This document shows, one piece after another, positions 55,678-63,914 of a stretch of DNA of 64,000 nucleotides. The stretch is from Amazonocrinis nigriterrae CENA67 (lineage in GTDB: Bacteria; Cyanobacteriota; Cyanobacteriia; Cyanobacteriales; Nostocaceae). Made by a program: the position numbers and the translations under genes. The notes beneath the pieces are model-generated. The model saw nothing but the letters and a program-made list of their open reading frames with translations, made no database searches and was not told the origin of the DNA. The stretch is taken from the NCBI RefSeq assembly GCF_016056305.1, contig NZ_JAECZC010000003.1:64317-128316 (forward strand), given 5' to 3'. Each line of letters starts with the position of its first letter. The stretch's first letter is position 1.

Positions 55678-55799
55678 TGGCGGATAGCTCAGTGGCACAG
55701 CGCTAAACATCCTTATTCACACCTTGCCTGAAAAGGCCGAAGAATCGAGGGTTATCGATTGGGTTCGAGAGGTCGCAGGTTCAAATCCCGCCCTGCTAC
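55678..55799 (+). ncRNA. Y RNA (YrlA-like, tRNA-mimicking), upstream copy 1
   Basis: tRNA-like outer part: 5' strand TGGCGGA, TA, D-arm GCTC...CAGC, then a T-arm GCAGG-TTCAAAT-CCCGC (one mismatch) and 3' strand CCTGCTA. The acceptor pairs include G-U wobbles and one mismatch, so this is the least tRNA-like of the first two copies. In place of the anticodon arm lies an 80-nt insert. ATCCTT (55709) pairs with AGGG-tt-AT (55748-55755), ATTC pairs with GAAT, and GCCT-GAAA-AGGC closes the tip. The strand 55735-55757 (GGCCGAAGAATCGAG, then GGTTATCG) resembles the Ro-binding strand of animal Y RNAs. It is the first element of the Ro60 locus. Confidence 0.8.
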
Positions 55800-55945
55800 A
55801 CAAATTAGTGCTGAGTGCTGAGTGCTGAGTGAAAAGTTAAGAGTATAGAGTGAAGAGTTAGAAATTTTAAATTGAAAAATCTTTAACTTTTAACTCTTAA
55901 TTCCTAACTCCTAACTCCTAACTATTAACTTCTAACTTTATTTTG

Positions 55946-56071
55946 TGGCAGGTAGCTCAGTGGGTAGAGCGCCGAAAAATATCCTTGTTCACCCCTTGCC
56001 TGAAAAGGCCGACGAATTAGGGTTATCGCCTGTTAAGCCGGATGTCGCAGGTTCGAGTCCTGCCCTGCCAC
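55946..56071 (+). ncRNA. Y RNA (YrlA-like, tRNA-mimicking), upstream copy 2
   Basis: Very good tRNA mimic. The acceptor TGGCAGG/CCTGCCA has 7 perfect pairs, TA at positions 8-9, D-arm GCTC-AGTGGGTA-GAGC and T-arm GCAGG-TTCGAGT-CCTGC. Between them a 76-nt insert replaces the anticodon arm. CCG/CGG pairs at its base, ATCCTT/AGGG-tt-AT, GTTC/GAAT (G-U against A-U in copy 1), and GCCT-GAAA-AGGC at the tip. The conserved strand is 56007-56028. The insert ends with CTGTTAAGCCGG, which resembles the anticodon loop of tRNA-Asn(GTT) and may be a relic of its origin. It lies 37 bp before the Ro gene. Confidence 0.85.
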
Positions 56072-56082
56072 CTTTCATTTTT

Positions 56083-56094
56083 GCCCGTAAGGGC
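56083..56094 (+). promoter_or_regulatory. Small hairpin and SD between Y RNA 2 and the Ro gene
   Basis: GCCC-GTAA-GGGC follows a run of T and ends one base before the GGGAG SD (56096-56100), 8 bp ahead of ATG 56109. It may separate the Y RNA 3' end from the mRNA or limit ribosome access. Confidence 0.4.
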
Positions 56095-56108
56095 TGGGAG
56101 ATGAAGCC

Positions 56109-57710
56109 ATGAATTACAACTTCTTCACTAAAAAGAAGACAACCACACCACAATCACAGCCTATCCCTGGACGAGAAGCCGAGATGATTCAAGGACGTTC
56201 CGGTGGTTGGATGTTTGACGCTGGCATTTGGAAGATGCTGCGCCGTTGTCTTTTGGTTGGTACAGCAAAAAGCACATACTATGCTGGTAAGCAAGAATTA
56301 ACTGAAGATTTTGTAACGGTTGTCAGACAAGCTGTTGCTGAAAATCCCAGCCGTGTAGCCGAAGAAATTCTCTATGCTAGCGACGGACGCGCCATCAATA
56401 ACAGTGCTACTATTCTGGCATTGGTACTACTATCTATGGCCGAAGCACCACAAGCAAAACAGGCTTTTGGTGAAATCTTTGGGCAAGTTGTCCGCACTGG
56501 TAGCCACTTCTATGAATGGTTGAATTACACCAAATCTTTGCGAGGATTTGGTAAGGTGGTGCGCGAAGCTGGTAAAACTTGGCTTTCACGAGAAGATGTG
56601 AAAGGTTTAGCTTATCAGTTGTTGAAATATCAACAGCGTCACGGCTTCTCTCACCGAGATGCATTACGGTTGTTCCATGTCAAACCACCTACAGAAAATC
56701 ATCGTCAACTATTTGAGTGGGTAGTTAAAGGCTGGGAAGATTTGCCAGCAGAAATCCCTTCTGAAGCATTGGCGCAGATTTGGTGGTATGAGTGGCTGAA
56801 GCGAAATCCTTCCGAAACTCATGAAGCGATTTTGCAAGGACGCTTAACCCACGAAATGGCTGCACCTGTAGGCAAGATGGATAAACAAGCTTGGCAATTG
56901 CTATTTGCAGAAATGCCAATAGGTGCAATGCTGCGTAACCTGGGTTCACTCACAGAACTGGGTGTGTTGCGAAGCGATGAAAGTACTAATTTATCGCGTG
57001 TGGAAGCAGTTCTCAATAACAAGGAACATCTGCGTAAAGGTCGTATCCATCCGATTGATGTGTTGAAAGCACTCAAAACTTATGAATCTGGAGGAAGATT
57101 AGGACGTAGCCAAAAGACTTGGAAACCTGTTTCTCGCATTGTGGATATTTTAGAAAAAGCTGTGGAACTGTCTTTTGATGTTGTGCAACCCACTGGCAAA
57201 GTGTTCATGCACGCCGTAGACGTTTCCGGCTCAATGGGTAGCTTAGTTGCAGATATGGGGCTAAGTTGCTGTGAAATAGCCACCACAATGGCACTGGTGA
57301 CAGCAAAAGCAGATAAAAACTATATGATTCGCGGCTTTGCTACTGAATTCCGGGAATTAGGGATCACCGCTAAAGATAGTTTTAGTTCTGCTGTTTCCAA
57401 AGCTAGAAATCAAAACTTTGGGGGAACTGATGCATCTGTAGCTTACGACTGGATGATTAAGAATCAGTTCAAAGCAGATGTAGTCTGCTTTTGGACTGAC
57501 AGTGAATCATGGGCTGGATATCAGCATCCTAGTCAAGCGTTGGCGAAGTATCGTAAAAAGGTGAATCCCAACGTTAAGGCTGTGTATGTCACTCTCACAC
57601 CTTACCGCATTACTTTGGTAGATCCTCAAGATCCATTGTCTTGGGATTTGGCGGGGTTCGATCCAGGGACACCGCGGATCATCCAGATGCTAGCTACGGG
57701 TGAGTTGTAA
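56109..57710 (+). CDS. rsr: TROVE-vWA domain RNA-binding protein (Ro60 / Rsr orthologue)
   Basis: 533 residues. The N-terminal two thirds is a TROVE ring of helical repeats (EMIQGRSGGWMFDAGIWKML, EDFVTVVRQAVAENPSRVAE, AEMPIGAMLRNLGSLTELGV). The C-terminus is a von Willebrand A domain with the MIDAS Asp371-x-Ser373-x-Ser375 in HAVDVSGSMGSLVADM, then NFGGTDASVAYDW and VCFWTDSESWAG. Ro60 proteins bind Y RNAs on the outer ring and misfolded RNAs in the central hole. Bacterial Rsr works with exoribonucleases in RNA decay and rRNA processing. It has a good SD and is flanked by three Y-like RNAs, which gives strong context support. Confidence 0.95.
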   Translation: MNYNFFTKKKTTTPQSQPIPGREAEMIQGRSGGWMFDAGIWKMLRRCLLVGTAKSTYYAGKQELTEDFVTVVRQAVAENPSRVAEEILYASDGRAINNSATILALVLLSMAEAPQAKQAFGEIFGQVVRTGSHFYEWLNYTKSLRGFGKVVREAGKTWLSREDVKGLAYQLLKYQQRHGFSHRDALRLFHVKPPTENHRQLFEWVVKGWEDLPAEIPSEALAQIWWYEWLKRNPSETHEAILQGRLTHEMAAPVGKMDKQAWQLLFAEMPIGAMLRNLGSLTELGVLRSDESTNLSRVEAVLNNKEHLRKGRIHPIDVLKALKTYESGGRLGRSQKTWKPVSRIVDILEKAVELSFDVVQPTGKVFMHAVDVSGSMGSLVADMGLSCCEIATTMALVTAKADKNYMIRGFATEFRELGITAKDSFSSAVSKARNQNFGGTDASVAYDWMIKNQFKADVVCFWTDSESWAGYQHPSQALAKYRKKVNPNVKAVYVTLTPYRITLVDPQDPLSWDLAGFDPGTPRIIQMLATGEL

Positions 57711-57764
57711 GAACGGCTGAATCATAAAGGATAAAAGCAATTATTACCTTTTATCCTTTTTCAT

Positions 57765-57873
57765 GGCGGGTTATCCTGGTTCGCAATTTGCCTTTCGAGG
57801 ACGATGAATTTAGGGTTATCGGTTATATCTCCACCATTTTGGGGATTAGCGGGTTCAATCCCCGCACCCGCCT
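57765..57873 (+). ncRNA. Y RNA (tRNA-mimicking), downstream copy 3 with altered architecture
   Basis: Acceptor GGCGGGT/ACCCGCC (7 perfect pairs) and T-arm GCGGG-TTCAATC-CCCGC are intact, but there is no D-arm. Directly after the acceptor 5' strand comes the Ro-type hairpin: ATCCT / AGGG-tt-AT, GTTC/GAAT, and a CCT-TTCG-AGG tip (a UUCG loop in place of GAAA). The conserved strand is 57799-57822 (GGACGATGAATTTAG, then GGTTATCGG). A second hairpin (ATCTCC ... GGGGAT, 57827-57846, 8-nt loop) precedes the T-arm. It lies 54 bp beyond the Ro stop codon, so it may be transcribed with it or alone. It ends in TTTGTTTTG. Confidence 0.8.
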
Positions 57874-58876
57874 TTGTTTTGTCACATGATTTATCTCACG
57901 CAAAGGCGCAAAGACGCAAAGAAGAACGCTAAAGGGTATATTTTAATCAAATTAAAACTTTTGTAAGATATCGCGCTTACTCTTTGAATTTCCGTTTCTC
58001 AATTTCAGCTATGGGTAAGAGTAGGGTGTCTTCTATGTGTGATCGCACTTCAGGAGATACCTCACAAAAACTATTCAAGCAATATACCAGAAACTTATTA
58101 GCCTCGTAATACTGCCTTATGCGAAAAAATAAATGGCGAGTTTACAGCCTGAACCCAGTACCAATTGAAGGATAAGGTAAACACTGCTGTAAAAAAGTGC
58201 GATCGCACGAAAAAACTTAAAGCCTGCGATCGCAGGCTTTGTATTTCTAACCTTAATTCTACAAACGCGCCACTGCTGGAGTTTTATCATTTGAACGCGG
58301 ATTAGTATCAGCACTCAGCAACGCCAGGTGCTACAACGGAGGGAACGTCCGCAACGCACTGGCTCCTCAGCACTTTGCTATATCCTCTGATTGGCAGATG
58401 CGATAAATAGTGATGGGCACTTTTTATAGGGAAGAGCGTCTCAAGAAATATCCTTACATGCTCAGGGAATAAGCAAAAATCCCTAGGGTTGTCTACAACT
58501 AGCCTTTCAGGTGATGCTTGCTGGTTGCTACCGAACCGCGCTACCAAAGTCGCTGATTTCGCAAAACCAGCAACAGTACCGCAGTATCTTTTTGAAGGAA
58601 ACCCTGCGCTGAACTGCTTGTGGTGTCACCACGCGTCTACGCCAACTCTAAAAATAGGGATTTGCTACACACAATTGTTGTAGCACGGCGGTAAGACTAC
58701 CAGCCAAATAAACCCTAGTAAATTTTTGTCAGCTATTGGTAACTTTTTCAACATTTATTTGGAATTTTTGTCAGCAATTATCCATTTTTTTCGTCAAATT
58801 CTGGTAAACCAATAGTACGGCGTGTATTTACAGTAAATGATCTTGCTTGAAATGCTATCAATCAAGGAGACCTGCC
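57874..58876. other. Spacer downstream of the Ro locus
   Basis: Holds CGCAAAGGCGCAAAGACGCA repeats (57900-57925), a palindrome at 58219-58240, mosaic repeats (58315-58370) and short open frames on both strands (58308-58683). I cannot link these frames to any protein family. Confidence 0.6.
58219..58240. terminator. Perfect 22-bp palindrome centred on HIP1
   Basis: AAAGCCTGCGA and its exact inverse, with GCGATCGC at the centre. As RNA it would be a GC-rich hairpin followed by T-rich sequence on either strand, so it could act as a bidirectional terminator. No gene end is close to it, which leaves the role uncertain. Confidence 0.4.
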
Positions 58877-59032
58877 ATGCCAGAAAAACTTGTGCAAGCC
58901 GCCATCATTACTTTCATACTCCACCTGATAGCAGGACTTAGCCCAAACCCTAAACTTCAGACAAGGTTAACATCACCCACACCAGAAACCCCAACACCAA
59001 TAGTCAGCTTGCTATTCCGCTCTTTTAAATAG
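58877..59032 (+). CDS. Small membrane protein (51 residues)
   Basis: The ATG at 58877 is preceded by a strong SD (AAGGAG, 58864-58869). The protein has one hydrophobic helix (AAIITFILHLIAGL), then a Pro/Thr-rich tail (SPTPETPTPIVSLL). The frame is open 30 bp further upstream, but the SD selects this start. No family recognised. The good ribosome binding site and the membrane helix support a real gene. Confidence 0.5.
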   Translation: MPEKLVQAAIITFILHLIAGLSPNPKLQTRLTSPTPETPTPIVSLLFRSFK

Positions 59033-59270
59033 GAGTTAGTGGTCAGTGTTCAGTGGGGAGCTAGCGCTTGCAAGCTCGCTAGCGTCACTCGTACGGGTTA
59101 GTTGTCGTTCTAATTGTCCCCTCATCGCCCCATCTCCTCTTCCCCCTACTCCTTCCCCTTGAAGGAATAAGTCGCTTGTTGGGTTTTTTGTAGATGTTCT
59201 AAACATCTGGGTTAACACTCTGAGGAACAAGGTAGACTGAGCAAAGAAGGCAACTATCTGTATTTGAATT

Positions 59271-61361
59271 ATGACTAATCGCCTTGCTGAAGCCAAGAGT
59301 CTTTATCTGCGAAAACACGCCGAAAACCCTATTGATTGGTGGCCTTGGTGTGATGAAGCTCTTGCAACTGCAAGGGCGCAAAATAAACCTATCTTTCTCT
59401 CCATTGGTTACTCTAGCTGCCACTGGTGTACTGTCATGGAAGGCGAGGCTTTTTCTGATCTCGCTATTGCCGAGTACATGAACGCTAATTTCCTGCCTAT
59501 CAAAGTGGACAGGGAAGAAAGACCTGATCTAGATAGCATCTACATGCAAGCTTTGCAAATGATGAGCGGCCAAGGGGGTTGGCCTTTAAATGTTTTTATT
59601 TCTCCAGAGGATTTAGTGCCGTTTTACGCTGGGACTTACTTCCCTATGGAACCGCGCTACGGTCGCCCCGGCTTTTTACAAGTGCTACAAGCGCTGCGCC
59701 GTTACTATGACACAGAAAAAGAGGACTTGCGCCAACGCAAAGCATTAATTGTTGAGTCACTACTCACTTCTGCGGTATTGCAAGATGGTGCAAGCCAGGA
59801 AGCTCAAGAAAATGAACTACTCCGCAAAGGTTGGGAGACTAGCACGGGGATCATTACTTCAAATCAATACGGCAATAGCTTCCCAATGATTCCCTATGCA
59901 GAATTGGCACTACGGGGAACTCGGTTTTTGTATCCTGGCTCGCATTGGCAACAGGAATCTCGGTATGATGGCAAGGAAATTTGCAGACAACGAGGACTAG
60001 ACTTAGCTTTAGGAGGCATTTATGACCATGTAGGCGGGGGCTTTCATCGCTACACTGTTGACCCTACATGGACAGTGCCTCACTTTGAAAAAATGCTCTA
60101 TGACAATGGTCAGATTGTAGAGTATCTGGCAAATTTGTGGAGTTCTGGAGTAGAAGAACCAGCATTTGCACGAGCAGTCGCTGGTACTGTTCAATGGCTG
60201 CAAAGAGAAATGACTGCACCACAAGGGTATTTCTATGCTGCTCAAGATGCTGACAGCTTCACTAGTCCTACAGCAACAGAACCAGAAGAAGGAGCTTTTT
60301 ACGTCTGGAGTTACAGCGAACTGGAAGAACTGTTAACGCCAGAGGAACTAACACAATTACAACAAAAGTTTACAGTCACTCCTAACGGTAACTTTGAAGG
60401 TAAGAATGTCTTGCAAAGACGTGATGGAGGAGAACTGAGTGCAGCATTGGAAACAGCATTGGGCAAATTGTTTGCTGCTCGTTATGGTAGCGCACCCAAC
60501 TCACTGGAAACTTTCCCTCCCGCCCGGAATAACCAAGAAGCGAAAACTGGTAATTGGCCTGGTCGCATTCCTTCGGTGACAGATACGAAGATGATTGTGG
60601 CATGGAATAGCTTAATGATTTCTGGTTTGGCAAGGGCTGCGGGGGTGTTCCAACAACCTTTGTATCTGGAAATAGCCACACAAGCAGCAAATTTTATCCT
60701 AGAGCATCAGTTTGTCAATGGGCGTTTTCACCGCCTCAACTATCAAGGTGAACCAACTGTTTTAGCTCAGTCTGAAGACTATGCTTTGTTTATTAAAGCG
60801 CTGCTAGATTTACATCAAGCTTCATTGGCACAAGATGAAAAAAACTCAGTTTGGTTAGAAAAAGCGATCGCTATCCAAGACGAATTTGATCAATTTCTCT
60901 GGAATTTAGAATTGGGTGGTTATAACAACACATCTAATGATGCTAGTCAAGATTTAATTGTGCGAGAACGTAGTTACGCGGATAATGCTACACCATCAGC
61001 CAATGGAGTAGCGATCGCTAATTTAGTCCGTCTTGCCCTACTCACAGATGATCTACATTATTTGGATTTAGCTGAGCAAGCCTTGAAAGCTTTTGGCAGT
61101 GTGATGGGTAGCGCTCCCCAAGCTTGTCCCAGTTTGTTCATAGCTTTAGATTGGTATCGTAACTCTACTGTGATTCGCACCACAAATCAGCAGATCAACA
61201 CTCTAATTCCCAAGTATCTACCTGCTGCTGTGTTTGTTGTGGGATCTAAGTTACCAGAAAACAGCATCGGGTTGGTTTGTCAAGGGTTTAAGTGCCTTGC
61301 ACCAGCAGAAAGTTTCGAGCAGTTGTTGCAGCAAGTGCAGCAGAGTCAGATTAGAGGATGA
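59271..61361 (+). CDS. DUF255 thioredoxin-like / YyaL (SSP411) family protein
   Basis: 696 residues. An N-terminal thioredoxin-like DUF255 domain has Cys50-His-Trp-Cys53 in [19 protein letters not shown], then [20 protein letters not shown] and [21 protein letters not shown] long alpha/alpha-toroid domain follows, resembling N-acylglucosamine epimerase folds ([40 protein letters not shown]). The family is widespread and its reaction is not settled. There is an insertion-like stretch at about residues 180-230 ([20 protein letters not shown]). mobA follows closely on the same strand. Confidence 0.88.
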   Translation: MTNRLAEAKSLYLRKHAENPIDWWPWCDEALATARAQNKPIFLSIGYSSCHWCTVMEGEAFSDLAIAEYMNANFLPIKVDREERPDLDSIYMQALQMMSGQGGWPLNVFISPEDLVPFYAGTYFPMEPRYGRPGFLQVLQALRRYYDTEKEDLRQRKALIVESLLTSAVLQDGASQEAQENELLRKGWETSTGIITSNQYGNSFPMIPYAELALRGTRFLYPGSHWQQESRYDGKEICRQRGLDLALGGIYDHVGGGFHRYTVDPTWTVPHFEKMLYDNGQIVEYLANLWSSGVEEPAFARAVAGTVQWLQREMTAPQGYFYAAQDADSFTSPTATEPEEGAFYVWSYSELEELLTPEELTQLQQKFTVTPNGNFEGKNVLQRRDGGELSAALETALGKLFAARYGSAPNSLETFPPARNNQEAKTGNWPGRIPSVTDTKMIVAWNSLMISGLARAAGVFQQPLYLEIATQAANFILEHQFVNGRFHRLNYQGEPTVLAQSEDYALFIKALLDLHQASLAQDEKNSVWLEKAIAIQDEFDQFLWNLELGGYNNTSNDASQDLIVRERSYADNATPSANGVAIANLVRLALLTDDLHYLDLAEQALKAFGSVMGSAPQACPSLFIALDWYRNSTVIRTTNQQINTLIPKYLPAAVFVVGSKLPENSIGLVCQGFKCLAPAESFEQLLQQVQQSQIRG

Positions 61362-61415
61362 GAAGCAGGGGAGATGGGGAGCAGGGGGGAATACTTTAAC
61401 TTATCTTCCTCATCT

Positions 61416-62105
61416 GTGCAACTACATACTCAGAACTCACCAGTTTTAAGTGCGATTGTTTTGGCGGGTGGTAAAAGTTCTCGTATGGGTAGGGATAAGG
61501 CGCTGATTCCTATTCACGGTGTGCCATTATTGCAGCTCGTTTGTGGTATTGCTCAAAGTTGTGCTGAGACTGTTTATATAGTCACTCCCTGGTCTGAACG
61601 TTATGAACACTTGCTTTTGCCTGATTGCCAATTTATTAAGGAAGTGTCTTTACCAATAGGTGATAAAAAGCTAGAAATACAAGAAAATACCGAAAATACT
61701 CTCATCTTTCCTGCTCCCCTGCTTCCCTGCTCCCCCGCACCCAATACCCACGGCCCACTCGTAGGCTTTGCCCAAGGTTTAGCGCAAGTACAAACAGATT
61801 GGGTGCTGCTGCTAGCTTGCGATTTGCCTCGGTTGCGGGTTGAGGTGTTGCAAGCATGGGCGGCTTTCCTTGATAATGTCAGGGATGAAGCGATCGCAGC
61901 TTTGGCTGCTCATCCTAAAGGCTGGGAACCTTTGTGTGGTTTCTATCGCCGTCGTTGTTTACCACAACTTCTAGAGTTTATCAATCAAGGCGGGCGATCG
62001 TTTCAGCAATGGCTCAAGCAATATCCTGTAGAAGTTTTGCCTTTACCAGCACCAGAAATGCTTTTTAACTGTAATACACCTGAAGATTTGGCTGTAATAC
62101 GCTGA
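61416..62105 (+). CDS. mobA: Molybdenum cofactor guanylyltransferase, with repeat-derived insert
   Basis: MobA transfers GMP from GTP to molybdopterin to make the guanine dinucleotide form of the cofactor. It has LSAIVLAGGKSSRMGRDKAL, then VDWVLLLACDLPRLR-like (QTDWVLLLACDLPRL) and RSFQQWLKQYPVEVLPLP. GTG 61416 is preferred. ATG 61374 lies within a G-rich repeat, only 12 bp after the DUF255 stop, and adds 14 residues unlike the family. Between FIKEVSLPIGDKK and THGPLVGFAQGLAQV is an insert whose DNA is CTGCTCCCCTGCTTCCCTGC-type repeat (about 61705-61745). It keeps the frame, and the enzyme motifs around it are intact. Likely co-transcribed with the DUF255 gene. Confidence 0.85.
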   Translation: MQLHTQNSPVLSAIVLAGGKSSRMGRDKALIPIHGVPLLQLVCGIAQSCAETVYIVTPWSERYEHLLLPDCQFIKEVSLPIGDKKLEIQENTENTLIFPAPLLPCSPAPNTHGPLVGFAQGLAQVQTDWVLLLACDLPRLRVEVLQAWAAFLDNVRDEAIAALAAHPKGWEPLCGFYRRRCLPQLLEFINQGGRSFQQWLKQYPVEVLPLPAPEMLFNCNTPEDLAVIR

Positions 62106-62978
62106 AAATACCGTTTCAGCTAAGTAAGACAAGGACTAAATTAAGGTTTGATTAATCGTTACTAGCAGTAAAAAATTTTACTACTATCAATTTTAAAGAA
62201 CAGAACAATTGTTATCTATTGAACAATATTTTGTCAAAGTATTACTATATATTAAGTTAAGCTTTTCTCAAAAAACCTTGTATACCTCACGGCGAGTGGC
62301 ACGATCATGTATTCCTTGGGAAATTGTGGATTGTAGCACTACTCGCCTTTTTGTATATTTTTAATTTAGTTAAACCTTAAATTACTAGTATATAAGATTA
62401 CTAAAGTTACATAAATCTCTCTTACCCAAATTTTGACTAATGACTGATGGCTATCATTGCTTAGCAGTCAATGCTCTTGACAAATAACCATGCAATTCAT
62501 AGCAATCTGATCTAATTTGTGAAAAATAGTTTTTAATGGAACCACCCCACCCTCCAGAAACGCTTTCAGCAAACGTGTGACGCTCTTACCAGTGTTTGTT
62601 CCTTATGGGAAGCAACTATAGCAAAGTGCTGAGTGCTGTAGAGGGTTGGTGCGGCTACTCTTCTCCTTCAAAGACAACTGCTTCACCAAGTGGAGTATGG
62701 TGGCGTTGCTGAGTGCTGAGTAGAAAGCGAGTTATTTCAAGGCTTTGAGCAATTAGCACTGTCCTAAACTATGCTTCCACTGCTATACATTGGTTCACCA
62801 AAATGCAGAGAACGCACAAAGATAACAAAGAGAGATATTCACGAATGATTTACGATCGCTATAGATGTGTTTTAGGTTATTATTTCACTTCCACATGTAA
62901 ATGTGTTAAAAAACACCTATCTTAGGGTTTTTCAAGTCTGTATTCAGGTGATATCTGTAGCTACGAGGAAGTTTCAAG
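62106..62978. other. Long spacer with a structured RNA candidate and repeats
   Basis: Contains the 62291-62352 hairpin, then repeats (GTGCTGAGTGCTG near 62627 and 62712; mosaic blocks at 62560-62700). It also holds the leader of the lipoprotein gene. No riboswitch pattern that I can recognise precedes the lipoprotein. Confidence 0.5.
62291..62352 (+). ncRNA. Candidate small structured RNA or terminator hairpin
   Basis: GGCGAGT pairs with ACTCGCC. Inside, GC/GC, CGATC/GATTG and ATTCC/GGAAAT stack into one long hairpin of about 57 nt, followed by TTTTT (62348-62352). A weak -10 (TATACC, 62281) and -35 (TTAAGC, 62257) sit just upstream. Either a free-standing small RNA or the terminator of mobA, whose stop is 185 bp upstream. 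Confidence 0.35.
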
Positions 62979-63914
62979 ATGTATCGTCGTTGGATTGTAT
63001 CTGCTTTAGCAGTTTTGTTGAGTATATTTTTAGCAGCCTGTACTAATATAACTAGTCAGCAGCCACAAGCAAATGTGATAGCAACTACGAAAAGCCCTAA
63101 CACGAACTCTCAACAACTACCAAAAGAATCTGCTAAAAGAGTTGTCACTCTTTCCTCTTTGGCGACTGATATTATTTATCAACTTGATCAAACAAAGCTT
63201 GTAGGAATTACTGGGAGTACATTATTTAAAAATGATCCAAGTTTTAAAGATATTCCTCGCGTGAGTGAAGGGCAAAATTCTCCTAATTTAGAAAAAATTA
63301 TTGCCCTCAAGCCTGATTTAGTGATTGGTGCAGAGGGGTTTTCTAACCAACCAATTCAAAGACTTCAGCAGCTAGGAATTTCTACTTTTCTTACCCAAGT
63401 CAATAGCTGGAAATCTTTGGAAGAACTGACTATTAAACTTGCTCAGTTAATTAATGCTGATCCTCAGCCTTTGTTAAATCGCTATAAAAATTTTTTACCC
63501 GCTCAGCCAAAAGAAAGTTACTCTACTTTAGTGCTGGTTAGTCGTCAACCGATTTTAGCACCCAATAAAAACAGCTGGTCTGGAGATTTATTAACACAAT
63601 TTCGAGCTAAAAATCTAGCAGCAGAATTACAAGCTCAAAGTCCAATAGGTGGATATGTGACGCTATCGGCTGAGAAGGTTATAGAAGCCAATCCAGAGGT
63701 AATTATTGTTGTCAACACTCCACAAGGTAGTTCAGAAACCTCAGTTTTAGAATCCTTTAAAAAGGAAGGCTTTTGGCAGCAACTACAAGCTACTAAAAAT
63801 AATCGAGTCTATAGTTTTAACTATTATGGATTGGTGAATCCAGGCAGTATAGATGCAATTGAAAAGACTTGTCAGCAGCTTAAACAAGACTTGCTGGGAA
63901 TAGAAAAAACTTAA
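62979..63914 (+). CDS. BtuF/FecB-type periplasmic substrate-binding lipoprotein
   Basis: 311 residues. The signal peptide has a lipobox LAAC with Cys21. A class III binding-protein fold follows (RVVTLSSLATDIIYQLDQTK, then LEKIIALKPDLVIGAEGFSN, then VIEANPEVIIVVNTPQGSSE). The family captures cobalamin, haem or ferric siderophore for ABC importers; the ligand cannot be told from sequence. No transporter genes follow within the window's last 86 bp. The leader lacks a recognisable cobalamin riboswitch, which leaves iron or haem as likely as B12. Confidence 0.85.
   Translation: MYRRWIVSALAVLLSIFLAACTNITSQQPQANVIATTKSPNTNSQQLPKESAKRVVTLSSLATDIIYQLDQTKLVGITGSTLFKNDPSFKDIPRVSEGQNSPNLEKIIALKPDLVIGAEGFSNQPIQRLQQLGISTFLTQVNSWKSLEELTIKLAQLINADPQPLLNRYKNFLPAQPKESYSTLVLVSRQPILAPNKNSWSGDLLTQFRAKNLAAELQAQSPIGGYVTLSAEKVIEANPEVIIVVNTPQGSSETSVLESFKKEGFWQQLQATKNNRVYSFNYYGLVNPGSIDAIEKTCQQLKQDLLGIEKT

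Noticed and set aside
55678-56071. The two tRNA-like loci as ordinary tRNAs interrupted by introns
   Set aside because: Group I introns in cyanobacterial tRNAs are much longer than 76-80 nt. The anticodon stems cannot be re-formed by removing the insert, and the inserts share a Ro-binding-like hairpin that recurs in a third locus beside a TROVE gene.
58308-58683. Open frames of 64-79 codons on opposite strands as possible genes
   Set aside because: They overlap each other and mosaic repeats, lack a good SD, and resemble no family I know.
62720-62978. A cobalamin riboswitch upstream of the BtuF/FecB-like gene
   Set aside because: I looked for the B12-box-like conserved core and paired elements and did not see them.
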